Below, in pieces: positions 32,323-42,472 of a stretch of 57,281 nucleotides of DNA. Position 1 is the first letter of the stretch; each line of letters begins with the position of its first letter. Made by a program: the position numbers and the translations under genes. Below the pieces are notes generated by a model that had not been told where the DNA came from, ran no database searches, and saw only the letters and a program-made list of their open reading frames with translations. This DNA comes from Candidatus Stoquefichus sp. (GTDB taxonomy: Bacteria > Bacillota_I > Bacilli_A > Erysipelotrichales > Coprobacillaceae). Where the stretch lies: the NCBI GenBank assembly GCA_021768625.1, contig JAETUM010000012.1:1-57281 (forward strand), given 5' to 3'.

Positions 32323-34080
32323 ATGGCACGTCTATCACAAGAGAAACTTAATGAAATAAGACAAAGTGTTGACATTGTCGATGTGATAGGACAATATCTT
32401 CCTTTAGAAAAAAAAGGAAGAAATTACATAGCATTATGTCCTTTTCATGATGATAAACATCCTTCTATGTCTGTCTCTCCAGACAAACAAATCTTTATGT
32501 GCTTTGTTTGTCACACGGGAGGAAATGTTTTTACATTCTTACAAGAATACTTAAAAATATCATACATAGAAGCAGTTAAAAAAGTTGCTGAAATGGGTCG
32601 AATAGATTTAAGTGAATATCATTTGGATGTCGAAAAAAGACCTGTTAAACAAGAAAATGTTGCATTTTATCAAATGCACAAAGAAGCACAGAAAATTTAT
32701 AGTTATTATTTAAATACAAAATTAGGATTAGAAGCAAAAGCTTATTTGAATAAACGTCATTTTACAGATGAATTAATTAAAGAATTTCAAATTGGATATG
32801 CACCAATAGATTCTATTCTCTATCAAGCTTTTACAAAGTTACAATTTCAAGAAATCGATATGGTTAAATCAGGTTTAATTGTTGAATCCCAGCACCATTT
32901 TGATAGATTTCAAGATCGTATTATGTTTCCACTTTATAATCAACAAGGAGAAGTTGTTGGTTTTAGTGGGAGAATTTATAAGCCTACGCAACATGATAGT
33001 AAATATATCAATTCTCCTGAATCAGATATATTTATTAAAGGTGAAACCTTATATCACTATCATCAATGTAGAGAAGCTGTAAAAAAAGCTGGTTTTGTTT
33101 ACTTGTTAGAAGGCTTTATGGATGTTATTGCTATGTATAAAGCGGGAATAGAAAATACAGTTGCTATTATGGGAACTGCTCTTACAAAAGGTCATATTCA
33201 AGCTTTGAAAAGATTAACCTCAACTATCTATCTTTGTCTTGATGGAGATAATGCAGGACAAGTGGCGATGAGTAAGGCAGCAAGACAATTGGAAGATGCA
33301 GGTTTGTCTGTAAAAATTATTATTTTACCAAATGGTAAAGATCCAGATGAAATTTATGAATCAGATGGAAAAAATGGGTTGTTAGAAATATTGAAAAGGC
33401 CATTAAAAACAATAGAATTTCAAATGGATTTTGAGTATCAATTGGTAGATGAACAAAATTATGATGATCGAAAAAATTATTTAGAAAAAATGTGTCTTGA
33501 AATTTCTCGAATTCAAGACGATGTAGATAGAGATTACTATATGCATGTTTTATCTCAAAAGTCTGGTTTCTCTTATGAAATTATTCAACAAAGAGTTATT
33601 GGAATAAAACCTAAAAGAGAAGATGAGTTTTTACATCGTGAAGTCAAAAGAACCATTCAAATGGTTGATAAATATAATAAAGCAGAACATGATTTATTAT
33701 TTTATATGTTAAATAGTAAAGAAGTTGCTTCAAAATATGAAGCAAAAGCTGGCTTTATGTATAATGATCAATATCGAGTAATTGCTTCATACATTATTGA
33801 CTATTATCGTAAACATAATCAATTGGTTATAGCTGATTTTATTAATAGTATGCCTAAAGAGGAATTTATCCAAACTATTATTGAAATCTCAAACGCTCAG
33901 TTACCATTACCATATGATGAGAAAGCGATTGATGATTATATTCATACAATTGCTTCAAATGCTAAAAAGATGAAAAAAGAACAATTATTAGAACAATTCA
34001 ATTATATTTTGGATCCAACACAAAAGGCAGAAATATTAAAAGAGATTGTGAATTTATCAAATACAAAGGAGTCTATATGA
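32323..34080 (+). CDS. dnaG: DNA primase
   Basis: 585 residues. The zinc finger [13 protein letters not shown] plus CFVC (C-H-C-C) is at about 40-65; the TOPRIM core has [15 protein letters not shown] and [10 protein letters not shown]. The C-terminal part binds DnaB helicase. It lies between glyS and rpoD in the standard macromolecular-synthesis order. Its stop overlaps the rpoD start (ATGA). Confidence 0.96.
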   Translation: MARLSQEKLNEIRQSVDIVDVIGQYLPLEKKGRNYIALCPFHDDKHPSMSVSPDKQIFMCFVCHTGGNVFTFLQEYLKISYIEAVKKVAEMGRIDLSEYHLDVEKRPVKQENVAFYQMHKEAQKIYSYYLNTKLGLEAKAYLNKRHFTDELIKEFQIGYAPIDSILYQAFTKLQFQEIDMVKSGLIVESQHHFDRFQDRIMFPLYNQQGEVVGFSGRIYKPTQHDSKYINSPESDIFIKGETLYHYHQCREAVKKAGFVYLLEGFMDVIAMYKAGIENTVAIMGTALTKGHIQALKRLTSTIYLCLDGDNAGQVAMSKAARQLEDAGLSVKIIILPNGKDPDEIYESDGKNGLLEILKRPLKTIEFQMDFEYQLVDEQNYDDRKNYLEKMCLEISRIQDDVDRDYYMHVLSQKSGFSYEIIQQRVIGIKPKREDEFLHREVKRTIQMVDKYNKAEHDLLFYMLNSKEVASKYEAKAGFMYNDQYRVIASYIIDYYRKHNQLVIADFINSMPKEEFIQTIIEISNAQLPLPYDEKAIDDYIHTIASNAKKMKKEQLLEQFNYILDPTQKAEILKEIVNLSNTKESI

Positions 34081-35333
34081 AAAAAGAAACAAAGAAAGCA
34101 GCACCAGTCACATTTGATGACTTAAAAAATTTAATTAAAGAAACAGCAGATGCTTTAGGTGGAACATTGTCTCAAGATGATTTAGATGCTTTTTTAACAA
34201 AGTATGATCTTGATGATGAATCAGCAGAAGAACTTTTACAATTTATTACTGATAGTCAAATTGTTATAGAGGACGGTTTAGATATATTAGATGTAGATGA
34301 TGAAGAACTTTTAAAAGGTGAAGTTGTTGGTGATTTAGAAGATTTAGAAGGATTAGAAGATTTAAACTTAGATGAAGGTTTTGATGAAGAAGTTCCTGAT
34401 TTGGATTTTGTTGGCGACTTTGATATGATGACAACAGATACTGTTAATATGTATTCAGAAGATGAAGAAGATGACAATACACAGTTGGGAAGCAATGTTA
34501 AAATTAATGATCCAGTCAAAATGTATCTAAAAGAAATTGGACGTGTAGAGTTGTTAAATCACGAAGAAGAAATTGATCTTGCTAAACGTATTCTTGATGG
34601 TGATGAAGATGCAAAGAAAAAACTTGCTGCAGCTAACTTACGTTTAGTTGTTTCTATCGCAAAAAGATATGTTGGTAGAGGCATGTTATTCTTGGATTTA
34701 ATTCAAGAAGGGAATATGGGATTAATTAAAGCAGTAGAAAAATTTGATTATACAAAAGGTTTCAAATTTTCTACATATGCTACGTGGTGGATAAGACAAG
34801 CTATTACACGTGCTATTGCAGATCAAGCGAGAACAATTCGTATTCCTGTACATATGGTTGAAACTATTAATAAATTAACACGTGTTCAAAGACAATTAAT
34901 TCAAGAGTTGGGGAGAGAACCTACAGCAGAAGAAATATCAGATAAAATGGATGGTATGACTGCAGATAAAGTAAGAGAGATACAAAAGATATCGTTAGAG
35001 CCAGTTTCTTTAGAAACACCAATAGGAGAAGAAGATGATTCTCATTTAGGTGATTTTATTGAAGATGAAGGCGCGATGTCACCTGATGATTATGCTGCTA
35101 ATGAATTATTGAAAGATGAATTAAACGAAGTTTTATTAGAATTAACAGACCGTGAAGAAAAAGTTTTACGTTTAAGATTTGGTTTAGATGATGGACGTAC
35201 AAGAACATTGGAAGAAGTAGGAAAAGAGTTTAATGTAACACGTGAACGTATTCGACAAATTGAGGCAAAAGCTTTAAGAAAGTTAAAGCATCCTTCTCGT
35301 TCTAAGCGTTTGAAAGATTTCTTGGATCGTTAA
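34077..35333 (+). CDS. rpoD: RNA polymerase primary sigma factor (sigma-A/RpoD)
   Basis: 418 residues. Region 1.1 is present, followed by an acidic Glu/Asp linker (about 75-130). Region 2 has [19 protein letters not shown] and [10 protein letters not shown], region 3 EEISDKM, and region 4 [30 protein letters not shown]. It directs RNA polymerase to housekeeping promoters, matching the TTGACA/TATAAT pairs seen in this window. Overlaps dnaG by 4 bases. Confidence 0.97.
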   Translation: MKKETKKAAPVTFDDLKNLIKETADALGGTLSQDDLDAFLTKYDLDDESAEELLQFITDSQIVIEDGLDILDVDDEELLKGEVVGDLEDLEGLEDLNLDEGFDEEVPDLDFVGDFDMMTTDTVNMYSEDEEDDNTQLGSNVKINDPVKMYLKEIGRVELLNHEEEIDLAKRILDGDEDAKKKLAAANLRLVVSIAKRYVGRGMLFLDLIQEGNMGLIKAVEKFDYTKGFKFSTYATWWIRQAITRAIADQARTIRIPVHMVETINKLTRVQRQLIQELGREPTAEEISDKMDGMTADKVREIQKISLEPVSLETPIGEEDDSHLGDFIEDEGAMSPDDYAANELLKDELNEVLLELTDREEKVLRLRFGLDDGRTRTLEEVGKEFNVTRERIRQIEAKALRKLKHPSRSKRLKDFLDR

Positions 35334-35334
35334 T

Positions 35335-36030
35335 ATGAAACTATCAAAAAGATTACAAGCTATTGCAGATTTAATAGAAAAATATAAACAAGGGGAAATA
35401 CTTGCAGATATAGGAACTGACCACGCTTATTTACCATGCTATTTGGTAGAACAAGGTATTATTGATAAGTCATATGCTTGTGATATTGCAAGTGGCCCAA
35501 TTAATGCATCTATAGAAACAATTCAACAATATGAATTACAAAAATATGTCATACCACTTCTTGGAAGTGGTATGAATCCTATTATTGATAAAAAAGTGGA
35601 TATGATTAGTATTTGTGGAATGGGTGGAAAACTCATTGTTGATATATTAGATGAACATAAAGATTTTTTAAGTAATCATCGTTTTATTTTACAAGCAAAT
35701 GTTGGATTAGAAGTGTTACGTGAATATTTGTATAAACAAGGTATGAGGATTATTGATGAAGCAATTGTTAAAGATGCTCATCATATTTATGAAATTATGA
35801 TTTGTGAAAAAACTAATGAAGAGTTTACTTATGATTATCATGATTTTATTTTTGGACCTTGTTTAAGAAAACAGAAAAATGATTTGTTTTATGAAAAATG
35901 GAAATATCAATTAGAAATACAAAAAAGAATATTGACTTCTTTACAACAAGAACACCCTCGTTATCAAGAAGTCAAAGATATGATAGAAATGATAGAAGGT
36001 GAATTAGGTGAAAGCACAACAGATTATTGA
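35335..36030 (+). CDS. trmK: tRNA (adenine-22-N1)-methyltransferase
   Basis: 231 residues. The SAM-binding start ILADIGTDHAYLPCYLV and CGMGGKLIVDIL are typical of TrmK (YqfN). It methylates A22 of certain tRNAs. It starts directly after the rpoD stop with no clear ribosome site, so it is probably coupled, and overlaps nif3 by 23 bases. Confidence 0.93.
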   Translation: MKLSKRLQAIADLIEKYKQGEILADIGTDHAYLPCYLVEQGIIDKSYACDIASGPINASIETIQQYELQKYVIPLLGSGMNPIIDKKVDMISICGMGGKLIVDILDEHKDFLSNHRFILQANVGLEVLREYLYKQGMRIIDEAIVKDAHHIYEIMICEKTNEEFTYDYHDFIFGPCLRKQKNDLFYEKWKYQLEIQKRILTSLQQEHPRYQEVKDMIEMIEGELGESTTDY

Positions 36031-36754
36031 GATAATGGAAAAACACTTTCCGTTATCATTACAAGAATCATGGGATAAGTGTGGTTTACAAATAGGTGAT
36101 AGAAATCAAGAGGTTAATAAAATCATGATTTCACTTAATGCTGATATTCAATCATTAGAGGAGGCTATTGAAAACCATTGTCAAATGCTTATTACTCATC
36201 ATCCATTCTTATTAGATGAAATTGTGAATATCGATAAAGATAATTTTATGGGGAAATTTATTTATAAAGCTATTGAGAATAAAATAGTTGTTTATAGCTC
36301 TCATACAGCATTAGATAAAGTTTCTATGAATCAGTGGCTTATCGAACAATTGAAAGTTCATGATATACAAATAGGTGATGAATCTGGTATTACTAAAATA
36401 GCAACATTAGATACTCCAATGGGAAAAAATTTGTTTATAAATTATGTTCAAGGGACTTATGGATTAGAACATTTTAAATATGCTGGACATGTTGATAAAA
36501 TTGAAAAAGTTGCTGTATGTGGTGGAAGTGGTGGAGATTTTATAGAAGAATTTTACGGTAAGGCTGATGCTTATTTGACTGGTGATACAAAATATCGTCA
36601 TGCCAAAAATGCTGTAGATCATCATATTTTACTTATTGATATTAATCATCACGTTGAAAATATTATGGTAAAAAAATTAAAAGAACTCTTAGAGAAGGAA
36701 GTGAATGTAGATATAATAATGGGATCATCTCCTGATTATTATAGCTATCGATAA
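36008..36754 (+). CDS. Nif3-like dinuclear metal-centre protein
   Basis: 248 residues; start GTG 36,008 follows GAAGGTGAATTA. LLITHHPFLL, YSSHTALD and CGGSGGDFIEEF are the Nif3 metal-site motifs. Family proteins bind two metals and are reported as GTP cyclohydrolase-like or nucleotide hydrolases; the role is unsettled. It is fused neither to PII-like nor other domains. Conserved partner of trmK (yqfN-yqfO in Bacillus). Confidence 0.92.
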   Translation: MKAQQIIEIMEKHFPLSLQESWDKCGLQIGDRNQEVNKIMISLNADIQSLEEAIENHCQMLITHHPFLLDEIVNIDKDNFMGKFIYKAIENKIVVYSSHTALDKVSMNQWLIEQLKVHDIQIGDESGITKIATLDTPMGKNLFINYVQGTYGLEHFKYAGHVDKIEKVAVCGGSGGDFIEEFYGKADAYLTGDTKYRHAKNAVDHHILLIDINHHVENIMVKKLKELLEKEVNVDIIMGSSPDYYSYR

Positions 36755-36756
36755 AT

Positions 36757-37215
36757 ATGATTTTAACAACAATGTGTTACATCCAAAGGAACCAACAAAC
36801 ACTTTTATTACATCGCATAAAAAAGAAGAATGATATTAATGGTGGAAAATGGATAGGTGTTGGTGGTAAATTTGAAGCTGGTGAAAGTGCTGAAGAGTGT
36901 ATGCGAAGAGAAATTTTTGAAGAAACAGGACTTGTTGCTAAAAAATTACAATTGCATGGATTTGTATCTTTTCCAGAGCTTTATTATGGCGAAGATGAAA
37001 TGATGTTTATTTATACATGTCATGATTTTGATGGAGAAATACATGATTGTGATGAAGGAGTCTTGCAATGGGTTGATAATGATAAAATTCATTCTTTACC
37101 AATGTGGGAAGGTGATTATCATTTCTTTGAATGGATTAAAGATGACAAAATTCATAGTGCTAAGATTATCTATGAAAATGATCATGTTATAGAATATCAA
37201 GAAAATTGTTATTAA
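36757..37215 (+). CDS. NUDIX hydrolase (8-oxo-dGTPase-like)
   Basis: 152 residues with a complete Nudix box, GGKFEAGESAEECMRREIFEETGL. The start MILTTMCYIQRNQQTLLLHR and the later EWIKDDK resemble MutT/MTH1-like 8-oxo-dGTP hydrolases. It begins 2 bases after nif3, so it ends the dnaG-rpoD-trmK-nif3 operon. Substrate inferred from similarity only. Confidence 0.88.
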   Translation: MILTTMCYIQRNQQTLLLHRIKKKNDINGGKWIGVGGKFEAGESAEECMRREIFEETGLVAKKLQLHGFVSFPELYYGEDEMMFIYTCHDFDGEIHDCDEGVLQWVDNDKIHSLPMWEGDYHFFEWIKDDKIHSAKIIYENDHVIEYQENCY

Positions 37216-37238
37216 GCATTCATATGAATGCTTTTTTT
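37214..37238 (+). terminator. Terminator of the rpoD operon
   Basis: AAGCATTCAT / ATGAATGCTT with essentially no loop, then seven T. It begins in the stop codon of the NUDIX gene. Confidence 0.85.
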
Positions 37239-37276
37239 GTTTTAAAAAAATATTGATAAAATCGATAAAATTTGAG

Positions 37277-37299
37277 AATCTTAAGAATTTCTTAAGATT
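37277..37299. promoter_or_regulatory. Inverted repeat upstream of the CHAP-domain gene
   Basis: AATCTTAAG / CTTAAGATT, 9 bp each with an AATTT spacer, about 60 bases before the start codon and just upstream of a GATATACTT -10-like box. Operator candidate. Confidence 0.45.
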
Positions 37300-37357
37300 T
37301 ATGTGTACTTTCTGTGAATGTTTTGATATACTTATAATTGTTATTAAGGGGAGAAAT

Positions 37358-38200
37358 ATGTTGAAAAAATTAACAAAAGTGTTGTGCATTCTTATGTTGG
37401 CAATAGGAATCATACAATTGAATATCAAGAAGACAGAAGCAAAAACATTAGTTCAAGATAAAATGGTTTCTATAGCAATGAAAGAAAAGGGAAGTCGTTA
37501 TAAGAAAAAATATGGTCCTAGCCCATGGTGTACAGCATTTGTAAATTGGTCAGCGAGAAAAGCCAAAGTATCAACAAAAGTCATTCCTAACGCTACAAAT
37601 AGTACAACAATGTATAAAAAATTATTAAAATGTGGAGCTAAAGTTGTTAAAAAACCTAAAAAAGGAGATATTGTTTTTTATAAAAGGAGTTCTAAGTCTA
37701 ATAGTATGATGCATACTGCTTTGATGACAAGTTCAACAATGTCTATTCATGGGAATTATTCTCATAAGGTTTCTTATATTAAAGCAACAGATTATAGAGC
37801 TGGAAAAGGAAAGATTGCTAAAAATAGAATTGTTTATGTTAGACCTAACTATCCTTCAGCACCTGCCAAACCACAATTAAAAACAGCAACAATGAGTAAG
37901 GAGACTGTTACTTTGTCTTGGAAGAAAGTCAGTCATGCAACAAGCTATACAATATATATGAAGAATGCTGATAACAAGGTCGTTTATCAAAAGAATATTA
38001 AATCAACATTATCAAAGTATTCATTTATATTTGACAATAAGAAATATGGAATATATTCAATAGCAATAAAAGCAAATAATAGTATTGGAAGTTCACCATT
38101 AAGCTCTATAAAGAAAATACAATATATAAATCCTGTATTAAGAGAAGGAGAAACTAAAATAAAGATTGGTTCTAATAATCAATCTTTTTTGATAATTTGA
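37358..38200 (+). CDS. Secreted CHAP-like amidase with FN3 domain
   Basis: 280 residues from ATG 37,358 (AAGGGGAG before it; the open frame from 37,253 has no ribosome site). A signal peptide ends at KTEA. Residues about 35-165 look like a CHAP/NlpC-type Cys-His domain: YGPSPWCTAFVNWSARKA holds the Cys, and MMHTALMTS the His. An FN3 domain follows (about 175-260), with the same Lys/Ser-rich style as the FN3 of the 17.2-kb protein. Probably a peptidoglycan hydrolase that remodels the wall. Last residues (LREGETKIKIGSNNQSFLII) are unexplained. Confidence 0.8.
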   Translation: MLKKLTKVLCILMLAIGIIQLNIKKTEAKTLVQDKMVSIAMKEKGSRYKKKYGPSPWCTAFVNWSARKAKVSTKVIPNATNSTTMYKKLLKCGAKVVKKPKKGDIVFYKRSSKSNSMMHTALMTSSTMSIHGNYSHKVSYIKATDYRAGKGKIAKNRIVYVRPNYPSAPAKPQLKTATMSKETVTLSWKKVSHATSYTIYMKNADNKVVYQKNIKSTLSKYSFIFDNKKYGIYSIAIKANNSIGSSPLSSIKKIQYINPVLREGETKIKIGSNNQSFLII

Positions 38201-38240
38201 ACATATTTTCATGAAGATTTTTGACAAATAATTCAAAATA

Positions 38241-38269
38241 TTGACATGTTTTTTTTGGATTGTTAGAAT
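38241..38269 (+). promoter_or_regulatory. Sigma-A-type promoter of the hybrid kinase gene
   Basis: TTGACA, 17 bases, TAGAAT, about 50 bases before the ATG. A second TTGACA lies 20 bases upstream. Confidence 0.6.
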
Positions 38270-38320
38270 AATATTATAGTGAAAGAAGTAGAAGACTTGG
38301 ATATAGGGAGGAAATAAAAT

Positions 38321-41300
38321 ATGTATCATTGTCATATTTGTTTTTACTTGTTGGGGAAATATAATAATGGATTTGAAATTATAAAAAATGCAATACCACT
38401 TGAACATTTTACCCACGAGTTCTGTGAAAGTGATAAACTTGAAAAAGAATTTATAAATCAAGCCGATGTGATTATAGCAAATCTGAAAGATATGGATGTT
38501 AAGGAAACATTAGAAATATTAGTTTCAAAGAAAAAAGAAACAGAGTTGATTGTACTCATAGAAGATCATCAATCTGATTTATTAATTGACTATCTTTCTA
38601 TAATTAAAGATGTATGGAAAATGCCAATGTCTCATGAAGAAATCAAGTTTCGTTTTTTAAGATGGCAAGAAACCTATAAAATAGGAAAAGATTACTGGCA
38701 AACAAGTCATTTTTTTGAATCTACTATTAATAATATTCCAAATCTCATTTGGTATAAAGATAAAGAGGGAATACACCAAAAAGTCAATGATAGTTTTTGT
38801 AAAACTGTTAATAAGACAAAGCAACAAGTAGAGGGAAGAGATCATTGTTATATTTGGGATGCTGAGCCTGATGAAGCTAACGTTTGTATGGAATCTGATT
38901 TTGAGGTTATGACAAAGAGAAAAACTTGTGTATCTGAAGAACTTGTTAAGTCTGGTAATAAAATGAAATTGTTCACAACTTATAAGTCACCATTATATGA
39001 TTTAGACGGAAGTGTTATGGGAACAGTAGGTGTAGGAATAGATATTACACAAGAACGTGCATATGAAGAAGAACTTATTAAGAAGAATCATACCTTAGAA
39101 GCTATATTTACAACTATAGATTCAGGAGTATTATGTTGTACAATAGATGGTAATGAAATCTTGAGTGTCAATAGAGCAGCACTTAATATTTTAGGATATG
39201 AATCTAAAGAAGATTTAATGAAAAATGGTTTTAATCTTATTACTTCATCTGTTATAAAGGATGATAAGTTAAGACTCCAAGAATATATTCATCAATTAAA
39301 AGATGAGGGGGATAGCATTAATGTTGAGTATAGTGTAGAGCATCAAGGTGGAGAAATTCTGCATGTTATGGGGAATGTAAAACTTTTAAGAAAAGAGGAT
39401 GGTCAATTATTTTATCAACACTTACTTATAGATTGTACTCATCAAAAAAGAGAAGAAAAGGAAAAAGAAAGACGCCAAATGGAATTGGTTCATGCATTAA
39501 GTATTGACTATAATTTAGTATGTTTCTTTGATCTTGATACAGGAAATGGTACAACTCTTAGAGTTGCAAATGATCATCATATGTTAGATACTATTTTTAA
39601 TGGTCAAATTCAACTTCAAGAAAGTATGAAAGCATATATGGATAAATACGTATATGATGACGATATAGAAACATTTAAAGAAGCAACAACTTTAGAAAAT
39701 TTAATGAAAGAATTAGAAAAAAGGAAACTGTATTATGTGAATTATCGTACTTTCGAAAATGGTGAAATTAAGTATTTTGAAATGAAAGTTGTGAGAACAA
39801 ATATTGGAGACCAACATCATGGAGCAGTATTAGGTTTTAGAAGTGTAGATGAAGAAACACGTAAAGAGATGGAACAAAAGAAATTGTTAGAAGATGCTCT
39901 TCTACAAGCTAATAGAGCAAATAAGGCAAAAAGTGTATTCTTGTCAAATATGTCTCATGATATTCGTACACCAATGAATGCTATTGTGGGATTTACAGCT
40001 TTAGCAGTTACACATTTTGATGATAAAGACCTTGTACAAGAATATTTAAAAAAGATTATGACATCAGGTAATCATTTATTAAGTTTGATCAATGATATTT
40101 TAGACATGAGTCGTATTGAAAGTGGTAAAATGCATTTAGATGAAAAGATATGTAGCTTACCAGAAATTTTGCATGAATTACATAATATTATACAAACAGA
40201 TATACATGCTAAACAGCTTGAATTATTTATTGATACTGTAGATGTATTAGATGAAAATATTTATTGTGATAAATTACGTTTAAATCAGGTTTTATTAAAC
40301 TTATTAAGTAATGCAGTTAAATATACACAAGCTGGTGGTATTGTGAGTATGAGAGTTACAGAAAAAATAAGCTCATCTTCAGATTATGCGCATTATGAAT
40401 TCTGTATAAAAGATACAGGAGTAGGTATGAGCGAGGAATTTGTATCACATATTTTCGAACCATTTGAAAGAGAAAAGAATAGTATGGTAAGTGGTATTCA
40501 AGGTACAGGATTGGGAATGGCTATTACTAAAAATATTGTAGATATGATGAATGGATCTATTGAAGTCAAAAGCAAACAAGGTGTTGGAACGGAGGTTACA
40601 GTTTGCTTCACATTTAAATTGCATTCTGAACCAAGAGAAGAAAAGAAGATACCAGAATTAAAAAATTGTAGAGCACTGGTTGTAGATGATGACTTTAATA
40701 CATGTGATAGTGTTTCTTATATGCTTCAACAAATAGGCATGAGAGCTGAATGGACATTATCTGGAAAAGAAGCTGTTTTACGTACACGACAAGCAGTTAT
40801 GCGTGATGATAATTATAGTGTATATCTTATAGATTGGCTATTACCTGATATGAATGGTATTGAAGTAACACGAAGAATACGTAAGGAAATTGGAGATGAT
40901 GTTCCAATTATCGTTTTAACTGCATATGACTGGTCAGATATTAAAGATGAAGCGAAAGAAGCAGGTGTTTCAGCATTTTGTAGTAAACCATTATTTTTAT
41001 CAGAATTGAGAAATTGTTTATATTCTGTTGTTAATAGTGATGAAAAAGACAATAAAGATAATAAAGAAGATGAAAAAATATATAATGAACATATTTTGTT
41101 AGTTGAAGATAATGAACTGAACCAAGAGATTGCTATGGCAATTTTAGAGGATGAGGGATTTACTATAGATGTTGCAGATAATGGACAGATTGCTGTAGAA
41201 ATGGTAGCAAATTCTAAGCCAGGATATTATCAATTGATACTTATGGATGTACAAATGCCTGTTATGAATGGTTATGAAGCAACAAAAGCTATTAGAAAGC

Positions 41301-41461
41301 TTGAAAATAAAAAACTTTCTTCAATCCCAATTATTGCCATGACAGCGAATGCGTTTGAGGAAGATAAGCAGGAAGCATTAAAGTGTGGAATGAATGGTCA
41401 TATAGCTAAACCAATAGATGTTAAAAACTTGTTCGATACTTTAGATAAAGTGTTAAAATAA
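38321..41461 (+). CDS. Cytoplasmic hybrid sensor histidine kinase (PAS-PAS-HisKA-HATPase-REC-REC)
   Basis: 1,046 residues without TM segments. The N-terminal 110 residues look like a worn receiver-type domain. PAS domains lie at about 125-250 (IPNLIWYKDKEGIHQKVND) and 255-370, and a further sensor-like region follows. HisKA has His at about 546 (LSNMSHDIRTPMNA). The ATPase has NLLSNAVKYT, DTGVGM and GTGLGM. Two receivers follow: Asp at about 836 (IDWLLPDMNG) and about 974 (LMDVQMPVMNG). No Hpt domain and no DNA-binding partner next door, so its output is unknown. PAS content suggests sensing of a small molecule or redox state. AGGGAGGAAA precedes the ATG. Confidence 0.92.
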   Translation: MYHCHICFYLLGKYNNGFEIIKNAIPLEHFTHEFCESDKLEKEFINQADVIIANLKDMDVKETLEILVSKKKETELIVLIEDHQSDLLIDYLSIIKDVWKMPMSHEEIKFRFLRWQETYKIGKDYWQTSHFFESTINNIPNLIWYKDKEGIHQKVNDSFCKTVNKTKQQVEGRDHCYIWDAEPDEANVCMESDFEVMTKRKTCVSEELVKSGNKMKLFTTYKSPLYDLDGSVMGTVGVGIDITQERAYEEELIKKNHTLEAIFTTIDSGVLCCTIDGNEILSVNRAALNILGYESKEDLMKNGFNLITSSVIKDDKLRLQEYIHQLKDEGDSINVEYSVEHQGGEILHVMGNVKLLRKEDGQLFYQHLLIDCTHQKREEKEKERRQMELVHALSIDYNLVCFFDLDTGNGTTLRVANDHHMLDTIFNGQIQLQESMKAYMDKYVYDDDIETFKEATTLENLMKELEKRKLYYVNYRTFENGEIKYFEMKVVRTNIGDQHHGAVLGFRSVDEETRKEMEQKKLLEDALLQANRANKAKSVFLSNMSHDIRTPMNAIVGFTALAVTHFDDKDLVQEYLKKIMTSGNHLLSLINDILDMSRIESGKMHLDEKICSLPEILHELHNIIQTDIHAKQLELFIDTVDVLDENIYCDKLRLNQVLLNLLSNAVKYTQAGGIVSMRVTEKISSSSDYAHYEFCIKDTGVGMSEEFVSHIFEPFEREKNSMVSGIQGTGLGMAITKNIVDMMNGSIEVKSKQGVGTEVTVCFTFKLHSEPREEKKIPELKNCRALVVDDDFNTCDSVSYMLQQIGMRAEWTLSGKEAVLRTRQAVMRDDNYSVYLIDWLLPDMNGIEVTRRIRKEIGDDVPIIVLTAYDWSDIKDEAKEAGVSAFCSKPLFLSELRNCLYSVVNSDEKDNKDNKEDEKIYNEHILLVEDNELNQEIAMAILEDEGFTIDVADNGQIAVEMVANSKPGYYQLILMDVQMPVMNGYEATKAIRKLENKKLSSIPIIAMTANAFEEDKQEALKCGMNGHIAKPIDVKNLFDTLDKVLK

Positions 41462-41462
41462 T

Positions 41463-41486
41463 AAAAATGCTCGTATGAGCATTTTT
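41463..41486. terminator. Bidirectional terminator
   Basis: AAAAATGCTC / GAGCATTTTT with loop GTAT, between two convergent genes. Confidence 0.85.
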
Positions 41487-41493
41487 ATTATGA

Positions 41494-42345
41494 TTAAATG
41501 AGATTGTGTTTTTTCATAGAGTTATAAATACCATCATTTGCAATATCATCAGTTACTTCATCAGCCACTTTTTTAAGTTTTTCTTTAGCATTTCCAACAG
41601 CAATACCATATTGGCAGTATTCTAACATATCCATATCATTTAATCCATCACCAAAAGCATAAGTATTTTCTTTGGGAATATTTAAATATGTAATTAAAGT
41701 TTCAATGGCAGATGCTTTATTAACACCAGGAACTGATAATTCACCACTATTATCACCAAATGAAGGAACAGTACAAGAAATAACATTAAACTCTTTTTCA
41801 AATTCTTTCTTTATCCTTTCAAAAGAAAATCCTTCTTTTTCTAAAAAACAAATTTTATTAACATCACTTCTATGAAGATCATATCCTTCTTTTAAAGATG
41901 GAATAAAGTGACTAGGTGTTTCTTCTTTTTTCTTCCTAGCTTTAGGATCATTCTCTAAATCGCCATATGTGATCCATTCTAATCTTTTTACAAGATTTTG
42001 ACTTGCATATAAACCTCCATTACTTTCTATGTAATAATCAAAATCATGGTGATTAAAAAAGTTAACAACATGATCAATAGCTTTTTGAGAAACCATCTTG
42101 TGATATAACATTTGATTACCAATTTCAACAAATCCTCCACCAGCACCAATAATACCATCAAATCCTACATCTAAAATATATGGATAAATTTCTGCTTTAC
42201 TTCTACCAGTACATAAAAAACAAAAATTGCCTTTTTTTCTTGTTTCATGAATAGCTTGAATTGTAGATTCAGGTATATATTCTCTTGAAGGTCTAACATC
42301 AACTAATGTTCCGTCAACATCAAAAAATATAATATTCTTGCTCAT
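41494..42345 (-). CDS. HAD-superfamily phosphatase, Cof type
   Basis: 283 residues. Motif I FFDVDGTLVD, motif II LCTGRS and motif IV FGDGLNDMDMLEYC are intact; a C2-type cap lies between. It hydrolyses small phosphate esters such as sugar phosphates or flavin nucleotides; the exact substrate cannot be told. TGGAGGAAAAATT precedes the ATG. Divergent from the MATE gene. Confidence 0.92.
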   Translation of the reverse strand: MSKNIIFFDVDGTLVDVRPSREYIPESTIQAIHETRKKGNFCFLCTGRSKAEIYPYILDVGFDGIIGAGGGFVEIGNQMLYHKMVSQKAIDHVVNFFNHHDFDYYIESNGGLYASQNLVKRLEWITYGDLENDPKARKKKEETPSHFIPSLKEGYDLHRSDVNKICFLEKEGFSFERIKKEFEKEFNVISCTVPSFGDNSGELSVPGVNKASAIETLITYLNIPKENTYAFGDGLNDMDMLEYCQYGIAVGNAKEKLKKVADEVTDDIANDGIYNSMKKHNLI

Positions 42346-42472
42346 AATTTTTCCTCCATGCTATTATTATACTGAAAATAAATATGAATAAAAATTATTT
42401 TCAAAAAATGTAATTATTCTTTCTTTTTGATAAAGAAGTGTATAATATCACATGAGGAAGAGGGATGAACTT

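Noticed and set aside
38321-41461. AgrC-like partner for the agrBD relics
   Set aside because: The kinase is soluble, PAS-based and HisKA-type, without the polytopic sensor of AgrC, and is 23 kb away.
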